Source: an uncultured Christensenella sp. (GTDB lineage Bacteria > Bacillota > Clostridia > Christensenellales > Borkfalkiaceae). From it: a DNA stretch of 17,917 nucleotides. The translations under genes and the position numbers were made by a program. This document shows, piece after piece, positions 1-5,772 of the stretch. Position 1 is the first letter of the stretch. The number at the start of each line of letters is the position of its first letter. A model generated the notes under the pieces. That model did no database searches, was not told the origin of the DNA, and saw only the letters and a program-made list of their open reading frames with translations. The stretch spans positions 1 through 17,917 of the forward strand of contig CAJUHT010000027.1 of NCBI GenBank assembly GCA_910586035.1, given 5' to 3'.

Positions 1-12
1 AGCGAAGCGAAA

Positions 13-34
13 TAAGTGTAGTGAGCTACACTTA
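13..34 (+). other. Putative oriT (MobV-type nick hairpin)
   Basis: A perfect 9-bp inverted repeat, TAAGTGTAG and CTACACTTA, is separated by the four bases TGAG and lies about 30 bp before the relaxase gene. From memory, the pMV158/MobM origin of transfer has the same architecture: arms AAAGTATAG and TTATACTTT around a short loop, with the nick after TAGTGTG. The equivalent string here is TAGTGAG, which would place a nick near base 25/26. The position directly upstream of a MobV relaxase is also right for the family. The nick site itself is inference. A simple transcriptional hairpin is the alternative, but no T-run follows it. Confidence 0.6.
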
Positions 35-64
35 AAGAATTTAAGTCATTAGGAGGACGAAACT

Positions 65-985
65 ATTTATATTATTTGTAACTTAAAGAAACTGAAAAAG
101 GACGCCGTTACCGACGTCGAAGAAGAAAACGAACGTGACGAATATTATCCGGCAACAAACCCGCAAATAGACAGTTCGCGGACAAAAGACAACTACCACC
201 TTGTTACTCCGTCGGGCAGGTATATGGACGTTATCAAACAGAGTATTGAGAGACTGCATTTGAAACGCAAGGTGCGCTCGGATGCCGTATATATCGCGTC
301 GTTTGTTCTTGGTGCAAGTCCCGAATTTTTTAAGGTGTCCACAAAGGAAAAACAGTATGCTTTCTTTCGGGATTGCGTTAAGTTTTTTCAAGACAAGTAC
401 GGCGAAGAAAATGTGCTGTCGGCTATCGTTCATATGGACGAAACAAATCCGCATTTGCACTTAAACCTCATACCTATTACCAACGGCAAGCTGTGTGCCA
501 AAGATTTGTTTGACGGAAAGCTCGCCACACTCCAAACGGAGTTCTGGAAAGAAGTCGGAGAACGGTATGGCCTTGACAGAGGCAAGCCAAATAGTCAAGC
601 CGAACACTTGGACACGGCGGAATATAAGGCAAAGAAAATTGTGGAAGCTGCCGAGCAAAAACGCGCCGAAGCAGAAGAATATTCGGAAGCGTTACAGCAA
701 GCCGAGCAAGGCGAAATTGCCCACAGCAAAAGCGGAATGCGACAACAAATCGTAGCCGTAACTGCCGACAACGCCGACCTTAAAAAACGGTTGGACAAGG
801 TAATGCAGGAAACGCTTGACATTGACAAAGAGAACAAAGAACTCAAAGCGTACAAAGTTCGAGCGGCAAAAGCTCTTGAACTACTTGCAAGGTTAGAGCG
901 CGAAAACCCTACGGCTTATAACGCGCTATTTGAAAGCAAGCAACAGCCGCGCACACCATCATCGAAGAATTGGTGGTCAAAGTAA
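65..985 (+). CDS. MobV/Pre-family relaxase, probable ATT start
   Basis: Plasmid mobilization relaxase that would nick oriT and pilot the strand during conjugal transfer. The metal-binding motif HMDETNPHLH (His123, His130, His132 if translation starts at 65) matches the MobV HxDExxPHxH signature. The N-terminus also fits the family: YIICNLKKLK, then NER at 22-24, then a PQIDSSRTKDNYHL block. The first ATG (224) would delete the NER and IDSSR motifs. The frame is open back to a stop at 50-52, and an AGGAGG at 51-56 sits 8 bases before ATT at 65, so ATT is the best start. The position of the nucleophilic His22 of MobM is Glu21 here. The protein is 306 residues, shorter than MobM (about 490). The relaxase domain looks complete, and the charged helical C-terminal half (about 190-290) is probably a coiled coil. 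It is followed by a small gene of the same element. Confidence 0.85.
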   Translation: MYIICNLKKLKKDAVTDVEEENERDEYYPATNPQIDSSRTKDNYHLVTPSGRYMDVIKQSIERLHLKRKVRSDAVYIASFVLGASPEFFKVSTKEKQYAFFRDCVKFFQDKYGEENVLSAIVHMDETNPHLHLNLIPITNGKLCAKDLFDGKLATLQTEFWKEVGERYGLDRGKPNSQAEHLDTAEYKAKKIVEAAEQKRAEAEEYSEALQQAEQGEIAHSKSGMRQQIVAVTADNADLKKRLDKVMQETLDIDKENKELKAYKVRAAKALELLARLERENPTAYNALFESKQQPRTPSSKNWWSK

Positions 986-1017
986 AATTTATAGGAGGAA
1001 AATGTATCGAATAGACT

Positions 1018-1203
1018 ATGCCGAGAAAGAAACAGCTACCCAAAACCGACTTTGATATTCCCGAATATCAGCTTGAATCTCTTGCGAGAGTATTGTTACC
1101 TATTTTGCAGGAATATCTGTCGTCCGAGCAAGGACAAAAAGACTACGCCGAATGGCAACAAACACAACTGAATAAACAATCAAATAACAAAGAGTCCCGT
1201 TAA
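1018..1203 (+). CDS. Small hypothetical protein of the mobile element
   Basis: A 61-residue acidic/polar protein with a basic start (MPRKK), a central hydrophobic helix (LESLARVLLPILQEYL) and a charged, Gln/Asn-rich tail. I do not recognise a named domain. Similar short proteins seem common next to mobilization or recombinase genes in clostridial elements, but that is from memory and not checked. It starts 32 bp after the relaxase stop and ends just before a structured non-coding segment and terminator, so it is probably the last gene of the mobilization transcript. Its translation signal is odd: the only AGGAGG (993-998) lies 19 bases before this ATG but 3 bases before another ATG (1002), which opens a 17-codon frame ending at 1055. 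Translation of the 61-residue frame may depend on that upstream mini-ORF. Confidence 0.55.
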   Translation: MPRKKQLPKTDFDIPEYQLESLARVLLPILQEYLSSEQGQKDYAEWQQTQLNKQSNNKESR

Positions 1204-1218
1204 AGCATATAGGGATAG

Positions 1219-1326
1219 CCGTTGAAAGAAACGGAATAAGGAAAACCGCCGAAGTTGAGCGGTATATAAATGAAAGATATAAACCTAATCAAGTTAGGTC
1301 GCCGTACATAAAGTAGTAGAAACGGC
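1219..1326 (+). ncRNA. Candidate structured RNA, four tandem hairpins
   Basis: The stretch between the small protein and the terminator has no convincing gene. It holds four successive perfect short inverted repeats: CCGTT/AACGG (1219-1223, 1230-1234), ACCGC/GCGGT (1245-1249, 1259-1263), ACCTAA/TTAGGT (1283-1288, 1294-1299) and GCCGT/ACGGC (1301-1305, 1322-1326). A strong terminator follows directly. Such dense, well-spaced stems are more than I would expect by chance, and they suggest a structured 3' UTR or a small RNA. No known RNA family is recognised. There is no covariation evidence, so this remains a candidate. Confidence 0.35.
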
Positions 1327-1327
1327 A

Positions 1328-1365
1328 AACGCCGATAGAGCCATAAACTCTATCGGCGTTTTTTT
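1328..1365 (+). terminator. Rho-independent terminator of the mobilization unit
   Basis: A perfect 13-bp stem, AACGCCGATAGAG with CTCTATCGGCGTT, around a 7-base loop (1341-1347), followed by a run of seven T (1359-1365). It ends plus-strand transcription of the relaxase, small protein and hairpin segment. It marks the last sequence on the left that clearly belongs to the mobile element. Confidence 0.93.
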
Positions 1366-1392
1366 ATGCTCGGAAGTTCTCAAATTCTTCCA

Positions 1393-1444
1393 TAAAACAA
1401 AATAGCCCGAACGTTCTTTTTACGGTAAAGAAGTTCAAGCTATT
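1393..1444 (-). terminator. Rho-independent terminator of tRNA-Leu
   Basis: Read on the minus strand, AATAGC-TT-GAAC pairs with GTTC-GG-GCTATT (bases 1401-1410 with 1433-1444). The stem is extended by TTCTTT/AAAGAA with one bulge and is followed by a T-rich run (1393-1400). It lies directly beyond the 3' end of the tRNA. The intact terminator shows that the mobile DNA on the left did not replace the tRNA 3' end. Confidence 0.8.
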
Positions 1445-1450
1445 AAGACT

Positions 1451-1533
1451 TGGTGCGGACGAAGGGACTTGAACCCCCACGGTTGCCCACAGGAACCTGA
1501 AACCTGCGCGTCTGCCAATTTCGCCACGTCCGC
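1451..1533 (-). tRNA. tRNA-Leu (anticodon CAG)
   Basis: On the minus strand an 83-nt cloverleaf can be drawn. The acceptor stem pairs GCGGACG with CGTCCGC, the D arm is of leucine type (GGCGAAATTGGCAGACGC), and the anticodon loop TTCAGGT gives CAG. A long class-II variable arm (GTGGGCAACCGT) and a T loop TTCAAGT follow. The 3' CCA is encoded (TGG at 1451-1453 on the plus strand). It would decode CUG. The last anticodon-stem pair is T-T, which is tolerated. The gene has its own promoter 10 bases upstream and a terminator downstream. Confidence 0.97.
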
Positions 1534-1550
1534 AATGCAAAAGCATAGTA

Positions 1551-1579
1551 ATTATAATAGAATAAAAATTTTCTGTCAA
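1551..1579 (-). promoter_or_regulatory. Sigma-A-type promoter of tRNA-Leu
   Basis: On the minus strand, TTGACA (1574-1579) and TATAAT (1551-1556) are both perfect consensus hexamers separated by exactly 17 bases. The expected start, near 1544, leaves a leader of about 10 nt before the tRNA. This is one of the clearest promoters in the window. Confidence 0.93.
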
Positions 1580-1646
1580 GCGAAATTTTATCTTTGCTTT
1601 ATGCTTTCGTTAAAAAAATTTTAAGATTTGTGCATAATTATCAAAC

Positions 1647-1662
1647 GTTAATTCTATTTAAC
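1647..1662. promoter_or_regulatory. Rex-like palindrome upstream of adhE (weak)
   Basis: The inverted repeat GTTAA-N6-TTAAC lies about 36 bp upstream of the adhE -35 box. The redox repressor Rex often controls adhE in Bacillota and binds TTGTTAA-N4-TTAACAA. The half-sites here match the core, but the spacer is two bases too long and the outer bases differ. It is therefore a weak candidate operator only. Confidence 0.2.
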
Positions 1663-1697
1663 ATTTTTCGGTTTTAATCGCAACTACTTTTATCCCT

Positions 1698-1727
1698 TTG
1701 ACTTAAAATTGCTGAATTTGCTATAAT
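1698..1727 (+). promoter_or_regulatory. Promoter of adhE
   Basis: TTGACT (1698-1703) and TATAAT (1722-1727) are separated by 18 bases, a near-consensus sigma-A promoter. The start would fall near 1734 and give a leader of about 50 nt, with AGGAGG at 1770-1775 seven bases before the adhE ATG. The rest of the 1580-1697 gap is AT-rich and shows no gene. Confidence 0.85.
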
Positions 1728-1782
1728 AATAAATGAAAAAATCAAGTGAACGATTAAGTAAATTTTTACAGGAGGCTATTAA

Positions 1783-4389
1783 ATGGAAGAAATGACTTAT
1801 GGCATCTGCGACAGCGTAGAAAAGCTTACTGCCGAAATCAAAAGGGTGAGGAAGGCTCAGGAAGCTTACGCTAAGTTTACGCAGGAACAGGTTGACAAGA
1901 TTTTTCTTGCCTGCGCAAGCGCCGCAAACAAGGCGCGTATTCCGCTTGCAAAGCTTGCCGTTGAAGAGACGGGTATGGGCTTAGTGGAAGATAAGGTAAT
2001 AAAAAACCACTACGCGGCGGAATATATCTACAACAAATACAAAGATATAAAGACTTGCGGCGTAATCGAAGAGGACAAAGCTTACGGCGTAACCAAAATT
2101 GCCGAACCTATCGGTATTATAGGCGCGGTCATTCCTACCACAAACCCCACTTCGACAGCCATTTTTAAGACGCTTATGTGTCTTAAAACGCGTAACGGCT
2201 GTATCATAAGCCCCCATCCCAGAGCAAAAAATTCAACGATAGCCGCGGCTAAAACCGTGTACGAAGCGGCGGTTGCCGCAGGCGCGCCCGAAGGTATTAT
2301 AAGCTGGATAGACGTTCCTTCGCTCGAACTTACAAACCTGCTTATGACAAGCGTGGACACTATTTTGGCAACGGGCGGTCCCGGTATGGTAAGGGCGGCA
2401 TATTCCAGCGGTAAGCCCGCTCTCGGCGTAGGCGCAGGCAACACGCCCGCAATCATAGACGAAAGCGCCGATATTACTTTGGCGGTAAGTTCAATTATCC
2501 ATTCCAAAACTTTCGATAACGGTATGATTTGCGCTTCCGAACAGTCGGTTATCATATCCGAAAAAATTTATAAACAGGTAAGAAAGGAATTTGCAGACAG
2601 GGGTTGCTACATTCTTAAACCCGAAGAACTCGACAAAGTAAGAAAGACGATAATTATAAACGGCGCGCTCAACGCCAAAATAGTCGGTCAAAGCGCGTAC
2701 AAAATCGCTTCGATTGCAGGTGTGAAAGTGCCCGAAACTGCAAAGGTTTTAATAGGCGAAGTGGAGAGCGTGGAGCTTTCGGAAGAATTTGCGCACGAAA
2801 AACTTTCACCCGTGCTTGCAATGTATAAGGCGGCTTCGTTCGACGACGCGGTTGCCAAAGCGGAAAGGCTTATTGCTGACGGCGGTTACGGACACACCTC
2901 CTCGGTTTATCTCAACGTTTCGACCTCGCAGGAAAAACTCGATAAATTCCGCAAGGCAATGAAAACCTGCCGAATCCTCGTTAATACTCCTTCTTCGCAG
3001 GGAGGTATAGGCGACCTTTACAATTTCAAACTCGAACCTTCGCTTACTCTCGGTTGCGGGTCGTGGGGTGGAAACTCTGTATCAGAAAACGTAAGCGTAA
3101 AGCATTTGCTCAACATTAAAACGGTAGCGGAAAGGAGAGAAAATATGTTGTGGTTCAGAGCGCCCGAAAAAGTATATTTAAAGAGAGGCTGTCTGCCCGT
3201 AGCCTTGGACGAACTTAAAAACGTAATGGGCAAGAAGAAGGCGTTTTTGGTAACCGACAGCTTCCTTTACAAAAACGGTTTCACCAAGTGCATTACCGAT
3301 AAACTCGATGAAATGGGTATTGCTCATACCACGTTCTCAAACGTAGAGCCCGACCCTACGCTTGCCTGCGCAAAAGAAGGCGCGGCGCTTATGAAGTCGT
3401 TCGAGCCCGACGTAATAATCGCGCTCGGCGGCGGCTCGGCTATGGACGCGGCTAAAATTATGTGGGTACTGTACGAACATCCAGAAGCCGACTTCCTCGA
3501 TATGGCAATGCGTTTCCTCGATATCAGAAAGCGCGTGTATACATTCCCCAAGATGGGCGAAAAGGCTTATTTTATTGCAATTCCCACTTCCGCGGGCACA
3601 GGCTCGGAAGTTACGCCGTTTGCAGTTATTACCGACGAAAAGTCGGGTATAAAATATCCCCTTGCCGATTACGAGCTCTTGCCGGATATGGCTATAATCG
3701 ATACCGATTTGCATATGTCCGCGCCCAAGGGGCTTACGGCGGCTTCGGGTATCGACGCCGTAACGCACGCTCTCGAAGCTATTGCTTCTATGCTTGCCAC
3801 TGACTATACCGACGGACTTGCAAAACAGGCGCTTAAAGTTATTTTCGATTATCTTCCCCGCGCATACGATAACGGTTTGACCGATTACGAAGCGAGGGAA
3901 AAGATGGCTAACGCCGCTACGATGGCTGGTATGGCGTTTGCAAACGCTTTCCTCGGAGTGTGCCACTCTATGGCGCATAAGCTCGGCGCGTTCTATCATT
4001 TGCCCCACGGCGTTGCTAACGCGCTTATGATTGACGAGGTTTTGCGCTTCAACGCTTCGGAAGTTCCCGCCAAGATGGGTACTTTCAGCCAATACGACCA
4101 TCCCAAGACTTTGAGAAAGTACGCCGAAGTTGCCGAAACTCTGGGTATCGAGGGCAAGAACGATAAAGAGAAGCTTGAAAATCTTATAAAGGCTATCGAC
4201 GAGCTCAAAGCAAAAGTGGGCATTAAAAAGACGATTAAGGAATACGGCGTTGACGAAAACGAATTCCTCGAACGCCTTGACGATATGGTGGAGCAGGCGT
4301 TTGACGACCAGTGCACGGGCGCGAACCCCCGTTATCCTCTTATGAGCGAAATCAAGCAGATGTATCTTAACGCATATTACGGTAAATGA
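1783..4389 (+). CDS. adhE: Bifunctional aldehyde/alcohol dehydrogenase AdhE
   Basis: Two-step reduction of acetyl-CoA to ethanol via acetaldehyde with two NADH, in cytoplasmic spirosome filaments. The 868 residues are the normal length for the fused enzyme. The N-terminal CoA-acylating aldehyde dehydrogenase domain (about 1-440) carries the catalytic Cys250 in FDNGMICASEQ and a GVGAGNTPA segment. The C-terminal iron-dependent alcohol dehydrogenase domain (about 460-868) has GGGSAMDAAK (549-558), TSAGTGSEVTPFA, and the four expected metal ligands Asp658, His662, His728 and His742 (in GIDAVTHALE and CHSMAHKLG...HLPHG). The start is set by AGGAGG seven bases upstream; a second ATG at 1792 is possible. 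A consensus promoter precedes it. The stop lies 14 bases before the start of the next gene, a phosphotransferase, so the two are probably co-transcribed. No missing key residue was seen. Confidence 0.98.
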   Translation: MEEMTYGICDSVEKLTAEIKRVRKAQEAYAKFTQEQVDKIFLACASAANKARIPLAKLAVEETGMGLVEDKVIKNHYAAEYIYNKYKDIKTCGVIEEDKAYGVTKIAEPIGIIGAVIPTTNPTSTAIFKTLMCLKTRNGCIISPHPRAKNSTIAAAKTVYEAAVAAGAPEGIISWIDVPSLELTNLLMTSVDTILATGGPGMVRAAYSSGKPALGVGAGNTPAIIDESADITLAVSSIIHSKTFDNGMICASEQSVIISEKIYKQVRKEFADRGCYILKPEELDKVRKTIIINGALNAKIVGQSAYKIASIAGVKVPETAKVLIGEVESVELSEEFAHEKLSPVLAMYKAASFDDAVAKAERLIADGGYGHTSSVYLNVSTSQEKLDKFRKAMKTCRILVNTPSSQGGIGDLYNFKLEPSLTLGCGSWGGNSVSENVSVKHLLNIKTVAERRENMLWFRAPEKVYLKRGCLPVALDELKNVMGKKKAFLVTDSFLYKNGFTKCITDKLDEMGIAHTTFSNVEPDPTLACAKEGAALMKSFEPDVIIALGGGSAMDAAKIMWVLYEHPEADFLDMAMRFLDIRKRVYTFPKMGEKAYFIAIPTSAGTGSEVTPFAVITDEKSGIKYPLADYELLPDMAIIDTDLHMSAPKGLTAASGIDAVTHALEAIASMLATDYTDGLAKQALKVIFDYLPRAYDNGLTDYEAREKMANAATMAGMAFANAFLGVCHSMAHKLGAFYHLPHGVANALMIDEVLRFNASEVPAKMGTFSQYDHPKTLRKYAEVAETLGIEGKNDKEKLENLIKAIDELKAKVGIKKTIKEYGVDENEFLERLDDMVEQAFDDQCTGANPRYPLMSEIKQMYLNAYYGK

Positions 4390-4403
4390 TAAAGGAGGAA
4401 GTT

Positions 4404-5153
4404 ATGACTTTGAAGAATTTAATTAAAACGCATCTCGGCAAGGAATTGTTTAAGACGGAAGACGGCTTTGTGAAAGTGTTCGGCGATACTTATACAAAAG
4501 CCGGCATATTAAACGAGGCGCTCAATCAGGCGAGGGTTGAAGAAACCGACTTAAACATCCCCAAAATCAAGGCGATTGAAGTTGTGGACGGAAAGTGGTC
4601 TATCGTAATGGACTATATCGAAGGTACCACGCTTTCCGAGCTTATGAGAGCTAATCCCGACAAAGAGGACGAATACCTTGGTCTTTTTGTCGATTTACAG
4701 CGTACGGTGCTTTCAAAGCGAGTGCCTATGCTCAACAAACTTAAAGATAAAATGCAGGGCAGAATAAGCGAGGCGAAGCTTGACGCGACAACGCGCTACG
4801 ATTTGCATACCCGCCTCGATTCCCTTCCCAAGCACTTCAATCTCTGCCACGGCGATTTCCACCCCAGCAACGTAATAATCACCGCAGACGGCACGCCTTA
4901 TATTATAGACTGGGCGCACGCTACGCAGGGCAACGCTTCCGCGGACGTTGCGACAACGTATCTTATGTTCTACCTCGAAGGCAAAGAACAGCTTGCAGAA
5001 AAGTACCTTTCAATGTATTGCCTGAGAAGCGATACCGCAAAGCAGTACGTACAGAAATGGATACCTATCGTCGCCGCTTCCCGCCTCACCAAGGCTAAGC
5101 AGGAAGAGGACGAATTCCTGCGCAAGTGGATAGACGTTGTAGACTACGAATAA
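4404..5153 (+). CDS. APH/choline-kinase-fold phosphotransferase
   Basis: A predicted cytoplasmic small-molecule kinase of the aminoglycoside phosphotransferase superfamily. The 249-residue protein shows the catalytic Brenner motif HGDFHPSNV (His149, Asp151) and the metal-binding IDWAH with Asp169. The hinge-like segment IVMDYIEGTTLSE lies near 60-80. The start is placed at 4404 because AGGAGG (4393-4398) lies 5 bases before it. An ATG at 4386 overlaps the adhE stop but has no matching site. The gene follows adhE with only a 14-base gap, and the Shine-Dalgarno lies in that gap, so translation is probably coupled. The substrate cannot be told. Resistance is only one possibility; housekeeping metabolite kinases share these motifs, and the position next to adhE in a non-mobile segment argues against a resistance cassette. 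Confidence 0.85.
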   Translation: MTLKNLIKTHLGKELFKTEDGFVKVFGDTYTKAGILNEALNQARVEETDLNIPKIKAIEVVDGKWSIVMDYIEGTTLSELMRANPDKEDEYLGLFVDLQRTVLSKRVPMLNKLKDKMQGRISEAKLDATTRYDLHTRLDSLPKHFNLCHGDFHPSNVIITADGTPYIIDWAHATQGNASADVATTYLMFYLEGKEQLAEKYLSMYCLRSDTAKQYVQKWIPIVAASRLTKAKQEEDEFLRKWIDVVDYE

Positions 5154-5175
5154 TAAATATACAAGAGTAATGCAG

Positions 5176-5199
5176 GCCACGGCGTAAGCCGTGGCTTAC
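5176..5199 (+). repeat. GUAA-tetraloop hairpin and overlapping palindrome
   Basis: GCCACGGC and GCCGTGGC form a perfect 8-bp stem closed by GTAA, a GNRA-type loop. The shifted pair GTAAGCC (5184-5190) and GGCTTAC (5193-5199) forms a second, mutually exclusive repeat. No T-run follows, so it is not a standard terminator of the adhE-phosphotransferase unit. It ends only a few bases before the possible TTG start at 5201 and could protect the upstream mRNA or gate expression downstream. Confidence 0.6.
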
Positions 5200-5200
5200 G

Positions 5201-5683
5201 TTGAGTATTGCGGAAATGTTTTTTAAGTTTACGGGCAATTTCGAGGCGCCGTTGTCCTATGAAATAGTTTACGATAAAGTCGGCAAGCGACTGTTTACCG
5301 CGCGGCGGGAAGAAAATGCGATAACGGAAGATTTGTTTTACGTAATTTCTCCAAACGTGCGTTTCCGGTTGTCGTTTAACGTTAGGGACGGGCGGCTTAC
5401 GGGGCTTGAATACTCCGTGGAGCTTGATAAGTTGCCGCAAGGCGATATTGAAATGCCTTGTTCCGCGGACGGGTGCGTCGTTGCGGACAGCGGAGGTTGT
5501 CAGGCGGTTTGCGGGTGCTTTTACGCGGCTTTCAAAAGCCCGAAAGCCGTTTACGACGCCAAGCGAAATATTGTGTTTTTCGGTGATGCCGACGGCAACG
5601 CCGTAACTTTCCGCGTTTTAAAAAATATGTGCGTTTCGCTGGGAATAAACAGGGACTTGCGCGGCATATATATTCTTTTGTGA
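5201..5683 (+). CDS. Hypothetical protein, 160 residues
   Basis: Unrecognised protein with mixed alpha/beta character. It has alternating hydrophobic strands (LSYEIVYDKVGKRLFTARRE, RFRLSFNVRDGRLTGLEYSV), several Cys residues in a short stretch (PCSADGCVV ... GGCQAVCGCF, about residues 87-108), and no signal peptide or membrane segment. The frame is open from 5171. The first possible start is TTG at 5201; an ATG follows at 5216. Neither has a clear Shine-Dalgarno sequence, and a strong hairpin lies just upstream. It sits between the adhE-phosphotransferase pair and the glgB promoter on the same strand, with base usage like glgB, so it is probably genuine chromosomal coding sequence. No function can be assigned. 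The Cys cluster could bind metal, but the spacing matches no finger I know. Confidence 0.6.
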   Translation: MSIAEMFFKFTGNFEAPLSYEIVYDKVGKRLFTARREENAITEDLFYVISPNVRFRLSFNVRDGRLTGLEYSVELDKLPQGDIEMPCSADGCVVADSGGCQAVCGCFYAAFKSPKAVYDAKRNIVFFGDADGNAVTFRVLKNMCVSLGINRDLRGIYILL

Positions 5684-5729
5684 TTTTAACCGTAATAATA
5701 TATTTTTTACTGTTTTTTTAAAATGAGTC

Positions 5730-5758
5730 TTGAAATATCTTTATGGCTGTGTTAGAAT
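5730..5758 (+). promoter_or_regulatory. Promoter of the glg operon
   Basis: TTGAAA (5730-5735) and TAGAAT (5753-5758) are separated by 17 bases, close to the sigma-A consensus. The predicted start near 5765 leaves only about 8 nt before the glgB ATG at 5773. TAGG (5763-5766) is the only Shine-Dalgarno-like sequence. The short leader leaves no room for a riboswitch. Confidence 0.75.
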
Positions 5759-5772
5759 AGTTTAGGTATATT

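Noticed and set aside
1401..1533. Integration of the left element into the 3' end of tRNA-Leu
   Set aside because: The tRNA has a complete 3' end with CCA and its own terminator on the element side, and no repeat of the tRNA 3' sequence was seen elsewhere in the window.
3337..4101. A 254-residue minus-strand frame inside adhE
   Set aside because: It lies fully within a well-supported adhE with intact catalytic residues; the antisense frame is open because of codon bias. Similar antisense frames in glgB, glgC, glgD, glgA and glgP were rejected for the same reason.
4404..5153. Calling the phosphotransferase an aminoglycoside-resistance gene
   Set aside because: Only superfamily motifs are visible, the gene is coupled to adhE in a chromosomal segment, and nothing indicates an antibiotic substrate.
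5684..5729. Terminator between the 160-residue protein and glgB
   Set aside because: The segment has T-runs but no stem longer than a few A-T pairs, so no terminator is called.
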